Positions 51,434 to 60,557 of a stretch of 64,000 bases of DNA are shown here, one piece after another. Every line of letters starts with the position of its first letter. The first letter of the stretch is position 1. Below the pieces are notes generated by a model. The model made no database searches. It was not told the origin of the DNA and was given only the letters and a program-made list of their open reading frames with translations. Both the position numbers and the translations under genes were made by a program. Source of the DNA: Streptomyces sp. HD (GTDB taxonomy: Bacteria > Actinomycetota > Actinomycetes > Streptomycetales > Streptomycetaceae); NCBI RefSeq assembly GCF_028369295.1, contig NZ_JAQMYP010000041.1, forward strand, positions 1-64,000. The letters are read 5' to 3'.

Positions 51434-52891
51434 ATGCACATCGCGGAACTGCCAGATCTGCGGGCCCGACGGGACGCGGACGGTCCCTGCACGGCCGACG
51501 AGACGTCAGTCCTGGACAACGCGGCGTTCGCCCGCCGGGTCCGCCGAGCCGCAGCGGCCCTGCGGGCGCGGGGAGTAGGGCGCGGGGACGTGGTGGCACT
51601 GCTGCTGCCCAACACGGTGGACTTCGTCGTCGCGCTCTTCGCCGCCTGGCGCCTCGGCGCGGCGGTGACCCCGGTCAACCCGGCGCTCACCGAGGACGAG
51701 GTGCGCCACCAGCTCGGAGACGCGGGTGCCACGGTGGTCGTCACCGCCGAGCCCTCGCCCCTCGCCGGGACGCTCACGGTGGCCGAACTGGACGCCGCGG
51801 CCGAGGACACGGCCGTACCGGAGACGGACCCGGACGCGCTCGCCCTGCTGATCTACACCAGCGGCAGCACCGGGCGCCCCAAGGGCGTCATGCTCGACCA
51901 CGCCAACGTCGCCGCCATGGCGGGCATGATGATCGAGGCCGGCCGGCTCTCCGAGGCCGACCACAGCCTGCTGATCCTTCCGCTCTTCCACGTCAACGGG
52001 ATCGTGGTCGGTGTGCTGTCCCCGCTGCTGGCCGGCGGGCGGGTGACGGTGGCCGGACGGTTCCGGGCCGAGGCTTTCTTCGACCTGGTCGCCGCCGCGC
52101 GTCCCACCTGCTTCTCCGCCGTCCCGGCGATCTACTCGATGCTCACCGAACTGCCGGACCACCTACGGCCGGACACCTCGTCGGTGCGGTTCGCCGCCTG
52201 CGGGGCGGCCCCGATGCCGCCCGCACTCATCGAGCGGTTCGAGCGCCGCTACGGCATCCCGATCCTGGAGGGCTACGGCCTCTCCGAGGGCACCTGCGCC
52301 TCCACCACCAACCCGCTGGACGGCCCGCGCAAGCCCGGCACGGTCGGACGGCCGCTGCCAGGCCAGCGGGTCGCCGTCATGGACGCGCAGGGGCGGCTCC
52401 TCCCGGCGGGGGAGAGCGGCGAGGTCGTCGTCCGCGGGCCCAACGTGATGCGCGGCTACCTGGGCCGCCCGGAGGAGACCGCCCGCGCCGTGGTCGACGG
52501 CTGGCTGCACACCGGCGATGTCGGCCGCTTCGACGAGGACGGCTATCTGGTGCTGGTCGACCGCATCAAGGACATGATCATCCGAGGGGGCGAGAACATC
52601 TCCCCCCAGGAGATCGAGACCGTCCTCGGCGACCACCCCGATGTGCTCGAAGCCGCCGTGGTGGGCGCCGCCGACCCGCGGCTCGGCGAAGTACCGGTGG
52701 CGTTCGTCGCGCTGCGTCCGGGCGCGGCAACCGACGCGGGCGAACTGCTCGACCACTGCCGGGCCCGGCTGGCCAGGTTCAAGGTGCCCACCGAGATCAC
52801 CCTCGTCGACCGGCTGCCCAGGAATCCCGTCGGCAAGACGGACAAGCCCGCGCTGCGGGCCAGGACCACCGCCGTCACCGTCGCCGGCTGA
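51434..52891 (+). CDS. AMP-forming acyl-CoA synthetase
   Basis: The protein has 485 residues. The ANL-superfamily motifs are complete: the P-loop YTSGSTGRPKG, EGYGLSEGTC, HTGDVGRFDEDGYL, IKDMIIRGGENISPQEIE and the C-terminal catalytic Lys in NPVGKTDK. It adenylates a carboxylic acid and joins it to CoA. The chain-length preference cannot be read from sequence. It resembles FadD/CaiC-type ligases of catabolic clusters. ATG 51434 has GAGGAG at good spacing, whereas the upstream open frame lacks homology. The DUF3556 gene starts 21 bases after it. Confidence 0.92.
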   Translation: MHIAELPDLRARRDADGPCTADETSVLDNAAFARRVRRAAAALRARGVGRGDVVALLLPNTVDFVVALFAAWRLGAAVTPVNPALTEDEVRHQLGDAGATVVVTAEPSPLAGTLTVAELDAAAEDTAVPETDPDALALLIYTSGSTGRPKGVMLDHANVAAMAGMMIEAGRLSEADHSLLILPLFHVNGIVVGVLSPLLAGGRVTVAGRFRAEAFFDLVAAARPTCFSAVPAIYSMLTELPDHLRPDTSSVRFAACGAAPMPPALIERFERRYGIPILEGYGLSEGTCASTTNPLDGPRKPGTVGRPLPGQRVAVMDAQGRLLPAGESGEVVVRGPNVMRGYLGRPEETARAVVDGWLHTGDVGRFDEDGYLVLVDRIKDMIIRGGENISPQEIETVLGDHPDVLEAAVVGAADPRLGEVPVAFVALRPGAATDAGELLDHCRARLARFKVPTEITLVDRLPRNPVGKTDKPALRARTTAVTVAG

Positions 52892-52912
52892 CCAGGGGAC
52901 GGGAGAGCGGTC

Positions 52913-54673
52913 ATGGGATTCCTCGCACCGAACACGGCGGACGTCGACCTGCAGCAGTGGCGAAGCCGCCCCTACCAGCAACGCATCAGGCCGCTGGCCG
53001 AACACTGGACCCTGCACGGCTTCGGCACCCCCGGCATCGTGCACCTGCTGTACCTGGTGAAGATCACCGCGTACGCGCTCGGCGGCATCGCGGTCGTCTC
53101 CGCGACCCCCGGCGTGGGCGGCATCGCGGACTTCGGTTCCTGGTGGGCAGAGCCGATCGTCTATCAGAAACTCGTCATCTGGACACTGCTGTGGGAGGTC
53201 CTGGGCCTCGGCTGCGGCTCAGGCCCGCTCAGCTCGCACTTCCTGCCGCCGGTGGGCGCCTTTCTGCACTGGCTGCGCCCCGGCACGGTACGGTTGCCCC
53301 CCTGGCCCGGCCGGATTCCGTTCACCGCGGGAACCCGACGCACGGTGGCCGATGTGGTCCTGTACGCGGCGCTGCTGATGGCGGCCGTGTGGCTGCTGTG
53401 CTCACCGGGCGAGCCGGCCGGGTCGGGTGACCCGGGCGCGTCCGGCGTGCTGGCTCCGTGGCGCATCGCCGTCGTCGCCGCACTGCTCGCGCTGCTCGGA
53501 CTGCGCGACAAGACCGTCTTCCTCGCCGCCCGCGCCGAGCACTACGGTCTGACGCTCGTGGTCTTCCTCTTCCCGGTGAGCGACATGACCGCCGCGCTGA
53601 AACTGGTGATGCTCGCCCTGTGGTGGGGCGCCGCCTCCTCCAAGCTCAACCGGCACTTCCCCTTCGTGGTGGCGGTGATGATCAGCAACAGCCCGCTGCG
53701 TCCGGCCTGGTTCAAACGCCGGCTGTACCGCCACTGCCCCGACGATCTCCGGCCGTCCGCTTTCGCCGCCGCGGCCGCGCACGGCGGCACGGTCATCGAG
53801 TACGTGGTGCCGCTGGTCCTGGTGCTCTCGCACGGCGGGCCCGTCACCACCATCGCTCTGGCCGTGATGGTCGTCTTCCATCTGCACATCATGTCGACCT
53901 TCCCGATGGGCGTACCGCTGGAGTGGAACGTCTTCTTCATCTACTCGGCGCTCGTCCTCTTCGGCCACGACGCGGGTGTCGGCGCCTTCGCCCTGCACTC
54001 CCCAGTGCTCGCCGCGGTGCTGGTGTCGAGCCTGGCCGTGGTCCCACTGCTCGGGCACGTCCGCCCCGACCTGGTGTCCTTCCTCCCCTCGATGCGCTAC
54101 TACGCCGGTAACTGGGCCACCAGCCTGTGGTGCTTCCGCAAGGGCACCGAGCGCCGGCTGGGCGAGCACGTGGTGAAGGCGTCCGCGCTGCCCGTGGACC
54201 AGCTCACCCGCCTGTACGGAGCCGACGCCGCCGAGCTGGTGCTGCACCAGGGGCTGGCCTGGCGGGCGATGCACAGCCACGGCCGCGCGCTGGCCGGGCT
54301 GCTGCCGCGGGCCGTGGACGACGTGGAGTCCTACGATGTGCGGGACGGCGAGACCGTGGCGGGAGCGGTCCTCGGCTGGAACTTCGGTGACGGCCATCTG
54401 CACAACGAGCAGCTGGTGGCCGCCGTGCAGCAGCGGTGCGATTTCGCGCCGGGCGACCTGCGCGTCGTCGTACTGGAGTCCCAGCCGACCCACCGGCAGC
54501 GCCAGCACTACCGCATCGTGGACGCGGCGAGCGGCCTGATCGAGGAGGGACATGTGAACGTGGGGGAGATGGTGACCCGGCAGCCCTGGCTCGACGACGA
54601 GTCGCCCGCGATTCCCGTCGAGCCCGTCGCGCGCCCGCGACCGGTGACCGAGGCGGCGGCGGCACATGAGTGA
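52913..54673 (+). CDS. DUF3556 polytopic membrane protein
   Basis: The protein has 586 residues. The N-terminus (MGFLAPNTADVDLQQWRSRP) and the run of eight or so membrane segments (about 45-390) are typical of DUF3556, a family of actinobacteria often found beside lipid or steroid catabolic genes. The last 180 residues are cytoplasmic and include WNFGDGHLHNEQLVAAVQQR and EDGHV-like segments. There is no known activity. It could be a transporter, membrane-bound reductase or electron-transfer partner. It overlaps the next gene by eight bases, so it is part of the operon. Confidence 0.87.
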   Translation: MGFLAPNTADVDLQQWRSRPYQQRIRPLAEHWTLHGFGTPGIVHLLYLVKITAYALGGIAVVSATPGVGGIADFGSWWAEPIVYQKLVIWTLLWEVLGLGCGSGPLSSHFLPPVGAFLHWLRPGTVRLPPWPGRIPFTAGTRRTVADVVLYAALLMAAVWLLCSPGEPAGSGDPGASGVLAPWRIAVVAALLALLGLRDKTVFLAARAEHYGLTLVVFLFPVSDMTAALKLVMLALWWGAASSKLNRHFPFVVAVMISNSPLRPAWFKRRLYRHCPDDLRPSAFAAAAAHGGTVIEYVVPLVLVLSHGGPVTTIALAVMVVFHLHIMSTFPMGVPLEWNVFFIYSALVLFGHDAGVGAFALHSPVLAAVLVSSLAVVPLLGHVRPDLVSFLPSMRYYAGNWATSLWCFRKGTERRLGEHVVKASALPVDQLTRLYGADAAELVLHQGLAWRAMHSHGRALAGLLPRAVDDVESYDVRDGETVAGAVLGWNFGDGHLHNEQLVAAVQQRCDFAPGDLRVVVLESQPTHRQRQHYRIVDAASGLIEEGHVNVGEMVTRQPWLDDESPAIPVEPVARPRPVTEAAAAHE

Positions 54674-56081
54674 CGCGATCGTGGTGGGGGCAGGACCGAA
54701 CGGGCTGGCCGCCGCCGTCGCCCTGGCCCAGCGGGGGCTGAAGGTGACCGTCCTGGAGGCCGCTGACGAGATCGGCGGCGGCACCCGCAGCAGCGAACTG
54801 ACGCTCCCCGGCCTCCTGCACGACCACTGCTCGGCGGTCCACCCGCTGGGCGTCGGCTCGCCGTTCCTGCGCACCCTCGACCTGGAGCGGTACGGCGTCG
54901 ACTGGGCGTGGCCCGAGGTCGATCTGGCCCACCCGCTGGACGGCGGGCGGGCCGGGGTGCTGCTCCGCTCCATGGAGCGGACCGTGCGCGGGCTCGGTGT
55001 GGACGGTCCCGCCTGGGAGCGGCTGTTCGCCCCGCTGGCCGACGACTTCGATGCGCTGACCGAGGACGTGCTGCGCCCGGTGCCGCATCTGCCCGCCCAC
55101 CCGGTGGCGCTGGCCAGGTTCGGACTCAGGGCACTCCAGCCCGCCACGGCGGTGGCCCGCCGCTGGCGCACCGAGGAGGCCCGGGCGCTGTTCGCGGGAG
55201 CGGCGGCCCATCTGATGTATGCGCTGACCGGCCCGGCCGGTTCCGCGGTCGGGCTGATGCTCGTGGGCGCCGCCCACCGCTTCGGCTGGCCGGTCGCCCG
55301 TGGCGGGTCGCGGACCATCACCGATGCGCTGGCCGCACTGCTCGGCCGGCTCGGCGGGACCATCGAGACGGGGGTGCGAGTGGACTCCCTGGCCGAACTG
55401 GCCCCCGCCCGGATCGTCATGCTCGACACCACGCCCTCAGCCGCGGCACGCATCTGCGGCGTCCGGCTGCCCGGCCGGGTGCGCCGGGCCTACCGCGGCT
55501 GGCGGCACGGTCCGGCGGCATTCAAGGTCGACCTCGCCGTCCAGGACGGTATCCCCTGGACCCATGAGGCATGCCGCCGCGCGGGCACCGTGCACCTGGG
55601 CGGCACCCTGGAGGAGGTCGTCCGTACGGAGGCGCAGATCACCGCCGGGCGGATGCCCGAGCGCCCGTTCGTCCTGGTCGGCCAGCAGTACCTCGCCGAC
55701 CCCGGCCGCTCCCGCGGCGACCTCCACCCCGTGTGGGCGTACGCTCATGTCCCGCACGGCCACCCCGGTGACGCCACCGAGGCGGTGCTGCGCCAGATCG
55801 AGCGGTTCGCGCCGGGGGCCCGGGAGCGGATCGTGGGGCTCGCGACGCGCTCGGCCCCAGAACTGGCCCGGTACAACGCGAACTTCGTCGGTGGCGACAT
55901 CGTCGCCGGCGCCAACACCGCACGGCAGGTCGCGCTGCGTCCGCGGACGTCCCTCGACCCCTACAGCACCGGCATCCCCGGCGTGTACCTGTGCTCGGCG
56001 GCCACCCCACCCGGTGCCGGGGTCCACGGCATGTGCGGTGCGAACGCCGCCCGCTCCGCACTGCGGTACCTGGACCGGTGA
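54666..56081 (+). CDS. FAD-dependent oxidoreductase, phytoene-desaturase-like
   Basis: The protein has 471 residues. The N-terminal dinucleotide motif is VVGAGPNGLAAAVALAQRG, followed by the second FAD signature VTVLEAADEIGGGTRS. The C-terminal FAD motif is PGVYLCSAATPPGAGVHGM (GxxGxxG-like with Ala/Asn after). This is the amine-oxidase/phytoene-dehydrogenase clan (retinol saturase, carotenoid desaturase and related). No carotenoid genes are nearby, so an isoprenoid- or lipid-like intermediate of this cluster is the more economical substrate. The start overlaps DUF3556, and the stop overlaps the PucR gene. Confidence 0.9.
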   Translation: MSDAIVVGAGPNGLAAAVALAQRGLKVTVLEAADEIGGGTRSSELTLPGLLHDHCSAVHPLGVGSPFLRTLDLERYGVDWAWPEVDLAHPLDGGRAGVLLRSMERTVRGLGVDGPAWERLFAPLADDFDALTEDVLRPVPHLPAHPVALARFGLRALQPATAVARRWRTEEARALFAGAAAHLMYALTGPAGSAVGLMLVGAAHRFGWPVARGGSRTITDALAALLGRLGGTIETGVRVDSLAELAPARIVMLDTTPSAAARICGVRLPGRVRRAYRGWRHGPAAFKVDLAVQDGIPWTHEACRRAGTVHLGGTLEEVVRTEAQITAGRMPERPFVLVGQQYLADPGRSRGDLHPVWAYAHVPHGHPGDATEAVLRQIERFAPGARERIVGLATRSAPELARYNANFVGGDIVAGANTARQVALRPRTSLDPYSTGIPGVYLCSAATPPGAGVHGMCGANAARSALRYLDR

Positions 56082-57352
56082 ACGCTCCCGTGCAGCGGCC
56101 GGAGGAGGCACCGGATCCGGTCGTTCTGGCGGCCCAGGTGATCCAGGCCAACCGGGACGACGTCATCGCCCGGCTGGTCGCCACCACCGAGGCGGAGATC
56201 GCCCAGCTGGAACACGACGAACCGCTGCACGGGCTCCTGGAAGCCAGCATCACCGAGAACATCGTCACCGCCCTGCACGTCATCATCAACCGCATCGACC
56301 CGCAGACCGTGGACGCGCCGGCCTCGGCCGTCTCCTACGCCCGCAGGCTCGCCCAGCGCGACGTTCCGCTCTCAGCCCTGCTGCGCGCCTACCGGCTCGG
56401 CCATGCGCAGAGCCTGGACCTGGTCCTCGGCGAGGCGGTCCGACTGGGGCTGCCGGACCCGGCCGGCACCGTCATCGCGCTGGTCAGCCTCAGCTCCGCC
56501 TATGTGGACCGGGTCTGCGACCAGATCGGCCGTGTCTACGAGGAGGAGCGCGAACGCTGGGTGGGCACCCGCGGCATGCTGCGCCAGTACTGGGTGGGAC
56601 AGCTCCTCGACAACCCCCGCGTCGATCTGCGGCAGGCGGAGGCCGCCCTCGACCACCGGTTGACCGGCCACCATCTGGCCGTCGAGGCCTGGCTCCACGG
56701 AACTGCGGCGCCCCTTGTCGGCGGCCCCGACCCCACCGTCGTCTTCGACCGGCTGGCTTCGCTGCTGTCCACCGTCCTGCGTGCCCATGGACGCCCCCTG
56801 CTGGTCCACACCGACGAGGCCGACGCCCGGATCTGGCTGACCGTCAGGCCCGACTGCCCGGTGGACCCCGACACCATCGCCACTGAACTGGCCGACGCCG
56901 CGCTACCGGTGCGCGTCGCCCTCGGCATCGTCCGCCCGGGCCTCGACGGCTTCCGCCGCAGCACCCGCGCCGCTGCCCGCGCCAAGGCCCTCGTGCTCTC
57001 CGCGGGGGCCGCCGCCCCCATGGTGGTGGCCTTCACCAGCGTCGCCCCCGTCGCTCTGCTGGTCGACGAACCCCGCGAACTGGCCGACTTCGTCTTCGAC
57101 ACCCTCGGCGAGCTCGCCGTGGACGACAGTCGCCGCGAACTCCTCCGCGAGACGCTTCGCGTCTTCCTTGCCACCCATCGCAGCTACTCCGCCACCGCGG
57201 ACCAGCTGATGGTGCACCGCAACACCGTCCACTACCGCGTCCAGCGCGCCGTCGACCACTACCACCTCGACCTCGACGCCAACGCCTTCGACCTCCACTT
57301 CGCCCTCATGATCTGCCGCTGGCACGGGTCGAAGGTCCTGCGCCGCGAGTGA
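56078..57352 (+). CDS. PucR/CdaR-family transcriptional regulator
   Basis: The protein has 424 residues. A long helical N-terminal region (about 20-160; EAEIAQLEHDEPLHGLLEAS and YARRLAQRDVPLSALLRAYR) is a GGDEF-like/RsbT-co-antagonist-type sensor domain common in this family. The C-terminal PucR HTH has FLATHRSYSATADQLMVHRN and TVHYRVQRAVDHYHLD. GTG 56078 overlaps the oxidoreductase stop (GTGA), so the regulator is co-expressed with the catabolic operon and may control it. Confidence 0.9.
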   Translation: MNAPVQRPEEAPDPVVLAAQVIQANRDDVIARLVATTEAEIAQLEHDEPLHGLLEASITENIVTALHVIINRIDPQTVDAPASAVSYARRLAQRDVPLSALLRAYRLGHAQSLDLVLGEAVRLGLPDPAGTVIALVSLSSAYVDRVCDQIGRVYEEERERWVGTRGMLRQYWVGQLLDNPRVDLRQAEAALDHRLTGHHLAVEAWLHGTAAPLVGGPDPTVVFDRLASLLSTVLRAHGRPLLVHTDEADARIWLTVRPDCPVDPDTIATELADAALPVRVALGIVRPGLDGFRRSTRAAARAKALVLSAGAAAPMVVAFTSVAPVALLVDEPRELADFVFDTLGELAVDDSRRELLRETLRVFLATHRSYSATADQLMVHRNTVHYRVQRAVDHYHLDLDANAFDLHFALMICRWHGSKVLRRE

Positions 57353-57426
57353 GGATGACGGGTATACGTCGCCGGGGGTGCGGGCCGTCCCAGGGTGAGC
57401 CGCGTCGCATCGGAGCGGGCGAGGTT

Positions 57427-57448
57427 GCTATGCAACGAGTTGCATAGC
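57427..57448. promoter_or_regulatory. near-perfect operator palindrome of the PadR gene
   Basis: GCTATGCAAC and GTTGCATAGC form perfect 10-bp arms with a 2-base centre, 12 bases before the PadR ATG. It matches the extended PadR-type ATGC...GCAT symmetry and would block translation/transcription initiation. This strongly suggests autoregulation. Confidence 0.75.
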
Positions 57449-57460
57449 AGGATCGGCGTC

Positions 57461-58033
57461 ATGGCGCTCGAACACGCGATCTTGGTGTCGCTCCTGGAGC
57501 AGCCGGGATCCGGCTATGAGCTGGCCCGGCGTTTCGAGCGGTCCATCGGCTACTTCTGGACCGCGACCCACCAACAGATCTATCGCGTGCTCAAGCGCAT
57601 GGAGAACGACGGCTGGGTCGACGTCAGGGATGTCCCGCAGCAGGGACGGCCGGACAAGAAGGAGTACAGCGTCGCCGACCTCGGCCGGGCCGCGCTGTCC
57701 TCCTGGCTGCATGATCCGATCGAGCCGGAGAGCGTCCGCCACGACCTGGCCGTGAAGATCCGGGGTGCCGCCTTCGACGACCCGGCTGCCCTGATCCGGG
57801 AGGTGGAGCGGCACCGGCAGGCGCACCGGGACCGGTTGGCGCACTATCTCGCAGGAGAGGCACGAGACTTCACGGGGGCCGAGGCGAGCGCGGCCGGTTC
57901 CGGGGCGCCGCCCGATGCGGAGCGGGAGCTCCAGCACGCCGTACTGCGCGGCGGGATCGCGTACGAGCGGATGATGATCGACTGGCTGGACGACGTGCTT
58001 GCCACGCTGGCCCGGTTCGGTCCGGCCGGCTGA
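57461..58033 (+). CDS. PadR-family transcriptional regulator
   Basis: The protein has 190 residues. The winged-helix N-terminus reads ALEHAILVSLLEQPGSGYEL, then IGYFWTATHQQIYRVLKRME and RDVPQQGRPDKKEYSVADLG, the classic PadR signature. A C-terminal Vir/dimerisation helix region (about 95-185) follows. ATG 57461 is chosen because homology begins there and the operator lies just before it; the longer frame from 57395 would run through the operator. It probably controls itself and the acyl-CoA dehydrogenase gene 96 bases downstream. Confidence 0.92.
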   Translation: MALEHAILVSLLEQPGSGYELARRFERSIGYFWTATHQQIYRVLKRMENDGWVDVRDVPQQGRPDKKEYSVADLGRAALSSWLHDPIEPESVRHDLAVKIRGAAFDDPAALIREVERHRQAHRDRLAHYLAGEARDFTGAEASAAGSGAPPDAERELQHAVLRGGIAYERMMIDWLDDVLATLARFGPAG

Positions 58034-58129
58034 TCACCACCGCATCCTCCGCCGCCCCTCCCGATCCGACCGGTCCAGCCGTCGGAACTCCCGATTCCCA
58101 CCCTCCATCAGCCGAAAGGCATCCTCATC

Positions 58130-59854
58130 ATGGCTGACCAGCTGCTGTTCAACCCGCACACGTACGACCCGACGCACTTCGACCCCGAAACGCGCCGTCT
58201 GCTGCGTGCCACCGTCGACTGGTTCGAGGAGCGCGGGAAGAGGCAGTTGATCGAGGACTACCGGACCCGCGCCTGGCTCGGCGACTTCCTCGCCTTCGCA
58301 GCGAAGGAGAACCTGTTCGCCACCTTCCTGACGCCGTCGTCCGCCGCGGGGGAGGGGGAGCCGGACAAGCGGTGGGACACCGCCCGGATCGCCGCGCTCA
58401 ACGAGATCCTGGGCTTCTACGGCCTGGACTACTGGTACGCCTGGCAGGTCACGATCCTCGGCCTGGGTCCGGTGTGGCAGAGCGACAACGCCGCCGCCCG
58501 CTCCCGCGCCGCCGAACTGCTCACCCAGGGAGAGGTGTTCGCGTTCGGCCTGTCCGAGAAGGCCCACGGCGCCGACATCTACTCCACCGACATGCTGCTG
58601 GAGCCCGACGGCAACGGCGGCTTCCGGGCCACCGGCTCCAAGTACTACATCGGCAACGGCAACGCCGCCGGACTCGTCTCCGTCTTCGGCCGCCGTACCG
58701 ACGTCGAGGGCCCCGACGGCTACGTGTTCTTCGCCGCCGACAGCCGACACCCGGCCTACCACCTGGTCAAGAACGTCGTCGACTCGTCCAAGTTCGTCAG
58801 CGAGTTCCGCCTGGAGGACTACCCCGTTGCGGCCGAGGACGTCCTGCACACCGGGCGCGCGGCATTCGACGCCGCGCTCAACACCGTCAACGTCGGCAAG
58901 TTCAACCTGTGCACCGCCTCGATCGGCATCTGCGAGCACGCGATGTACGAGGCCGTCACCCACGCTCACAACCGCGTCCTCTACGGCCGTCCCGTCACCG
59001 CCTTCCCGCACGTGCGGCGCGAGTTGACCGACGCGTACGTCAGGCTCGTCGGCATGAAGTACTTCAGCGACCGCGCTGTCGACTACTTCCGTACCGCCGG
59101 CCCGGACGACCGCCGCTACCTGCTCTTCAACCCGATGACGAAGATGAAGGTGACCACGGAGGGCGAGAAGGTCATCGACCTCATGTGGGACGTCATCGCG
59201 GCCAAGGGCTTCGAGAAGGACAACTACTTCAGCCAGGCGGCCGTGGAGATCCGCGGTCTGCCGAAGCTGGAGGGCACCGTCCACGTCAACCTGGCGCTGA
59301 TCCTGAAGTTCATGCGCAGCCACCTCCTCGACCCGGCCGACTACCCCGGCGTGCCGACCCGCCTCGACGCGGCCGACGACGACTTCCTGTTCCGACAGGG
59401 ACCGGCCCGCGGCCTCGGCTCGGTGCGCTTCCACGACTGGCGGCCCGCCTTCGACGCGTACACGCACCTGCCCAACGTCACCCGCCTGCGTGAACAGGCA
59501 GACGCGCTCTGCGCGTTCGTCGCCACGGCGGCCCCCGACGCGGAGCAGAGCCGCGACCTCGACCTCGTCCTCGCGGTCGGTCAGCTCTTCGCCCTCGTCG
59601 TGCACGGGCAGCTCGTCCTGGAGCAGGCCGCCCTGACCGGACTCGACGAGGACGTGCTCGACGAACTCTTCGCCGTCCTCGTGCGCGACTTCTCCGCGCA
59701 CGCCGTCGAACTGCACGGCAAGGACTCGGCGACCGAACAGCAGCAGGAGTGGGCACTGGGTTCGGTCCGGCGGCCGGTCGTCGACGAAGCACGCACGCAG
59801 CGGGTCTGGCAGCGGGTCGAGGCGCTGGCCGGCGCGTATGAGATGGCGCCGTAG
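58130..59854 (+). CDS. large acyl-CoA dehydrogenase/oxidase family protein
   Basis: The protein has 574 residues, longer than the usual 380-400 because of an extra C-terminal helical domain (about 430-574), as in acyl-CoA oxidases. The FAD motif reads AFGLSEKAHGADIY (variant of TEPxAGSD), the middle domain has GSKYYIGNGNAAGLVSVF, and the region of the catalytic Glu reads LPKLEGTVHVN. The preceding PadR regulator with its tight operator suggests induction by an acid or lipid ligand. It follows the main operon, and a strong terminator lies after it. The substrate is unknown. Confidence 0.88.
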   Translation: MADQLLFNPHTYDPTHFDPETRRLLRATVDWFEERGKRQLIEDYRTRAWLGDFLAFAAKENLFATFLTPSSAAGEGEPDKRWDTARIAALNEILGFYGLDYWYAWQVTILGLGPVWQSDNAAARSRAAELLTQGEVFAFGLSEKAHGADIYSTDMLLEPDGNGGFRATGSKYYIGNGNAAGLVSVFGRRTDVEGPDGYVFFAADSRHPAYHLVKNVVDSSKFVSEFRLEDYPVAAEDVLHTGRAAFDAALNTVNVGKFNLCTASIGICEHAMYEAVTHAHNRVLYGRPVTAFPHVRRELTDAYVRLVGMKYFSDRAVDYFRTAGPDDRRYLLFNPMTKMKVTTEGEKVIDLMWDVIAAKGFEKDNYFSQAAVEIRGLPKLEGTVHVNLALILKFMRSHLLDPADYPGVPTRLDAADDDFLFRQGPARGLGSVRFHDWRPAFDAYTHLPNVTRLREQADALCAFVATAAPDAEQSRDLDLVLAVGQLFALVVHGQLVLEQAALTGLDEDVLDELFAVLVRDFSAHAVELHGKDSATEQQQEWALGSVRRPVVDEARTQRVWQRVEALAGAYEMAP

Positions 59855-59880
59855 GCAGGCGCTGGGCGCACCTGTGCGTC

Positions 59881-59916
59881 ACCGGTGGCCGGTCCCGCGC
59901 GGGCCCGGCCACCGGT
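59881..59916 (+). terminator. hairpin after the acyl-CoA dehydrogenase gene
   Basis: Perfect 12-bp arms (ACCGGTGGCCGG / CCGGCCACCGGT) with a 12-base GC-rich loop, 27 bases past the stop. Confidence 0.75.
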
Positions 59917-60136
59917 CAGCCAGGGTCCGGCTCGTGGCCGTATGACACCGCCACGGGAACCGACGGGTTCGAAGGCGGCCCGGCGCTCCTCGCCTCGGAG
60001 TCCGCACGTGAGGCATGTAGGGGCGTCGGCAGACTGATCGATCGAACCTCTGACGCCGTATCAACTGATCGTCCCAGCAGGCGTCGCCGAGAAGATCGAC
60101 GAGCCCGCCGGCAGACCGGGGAAAGCAGGCGGCGGG

Positions 60137-60403
60137 TTGGCGAGTTGCCCGAGCCGGGCACTGCTGCGCGCGGTCGCCGACCGGATCCTGCTGGCCGCCA
60201 TGGAGGGCTACCGCCCCGACGGCGACTGGAAGCAGCGCATCATCGCCCTGGCCCAGCGCCTGCGCGAGGCCTTCTGCGAGCAACCCCAACTCGCCGCGGT
60301 CTGGGGGCGCTATGCGTCAGGTGGTACCGGATCTCGGTTGGTCCTGGAGGATCGCTCTTCCTCCTGGAATCACGGGAGTGGCGTGAGGGCTGTGACGTCT
60401 TGA
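60137..60403 (+). pseudogene. C-terminal-domain fragment of a TetR-family regulator
   Basis: The frame reads LLRAVADRILLAAMEGYRPD, then GDWKQRIIALAQRLREAFCE and PQLAAVWGRYASGGTGSRLV, a TetR_C-type effector domain start. The HTH is absent upstream, and homology ends at LVLE before an unrelated tail. The region from 59917 to 60136 shows no recognisable remnant of the missing HTH. Confidence 0.7.
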
Positions 60404-60557
60404 ACGGCGGGCAAAGGTTGCGGCGGGGAGCTTGCTGCCATCCGCGCGTGTCCGTCTCCATGCCGATCCCCGTAACTGCCGTCGGACCGGGCACCGACGG
60501 TGAACGTCCCGTGACTTCGATGTCGTCAATCGGCCCTTGTGCGACGGCCTCGGGCGC

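Noticed and set aside
49783..51810. 675-residue minus-strand frame
   Set aside because: Antisense to the acyl-CoA dehydrogenase and ligase genes; includes the WSFGA repeat, which is only the translated minisatellite.
53402..55453. 683-residue minus-strand frame
   Set aside because: Antisense to the DUF3556 and FAD oxidoreductase genes, which have clear domains; composition is that of a high-GC shadow.
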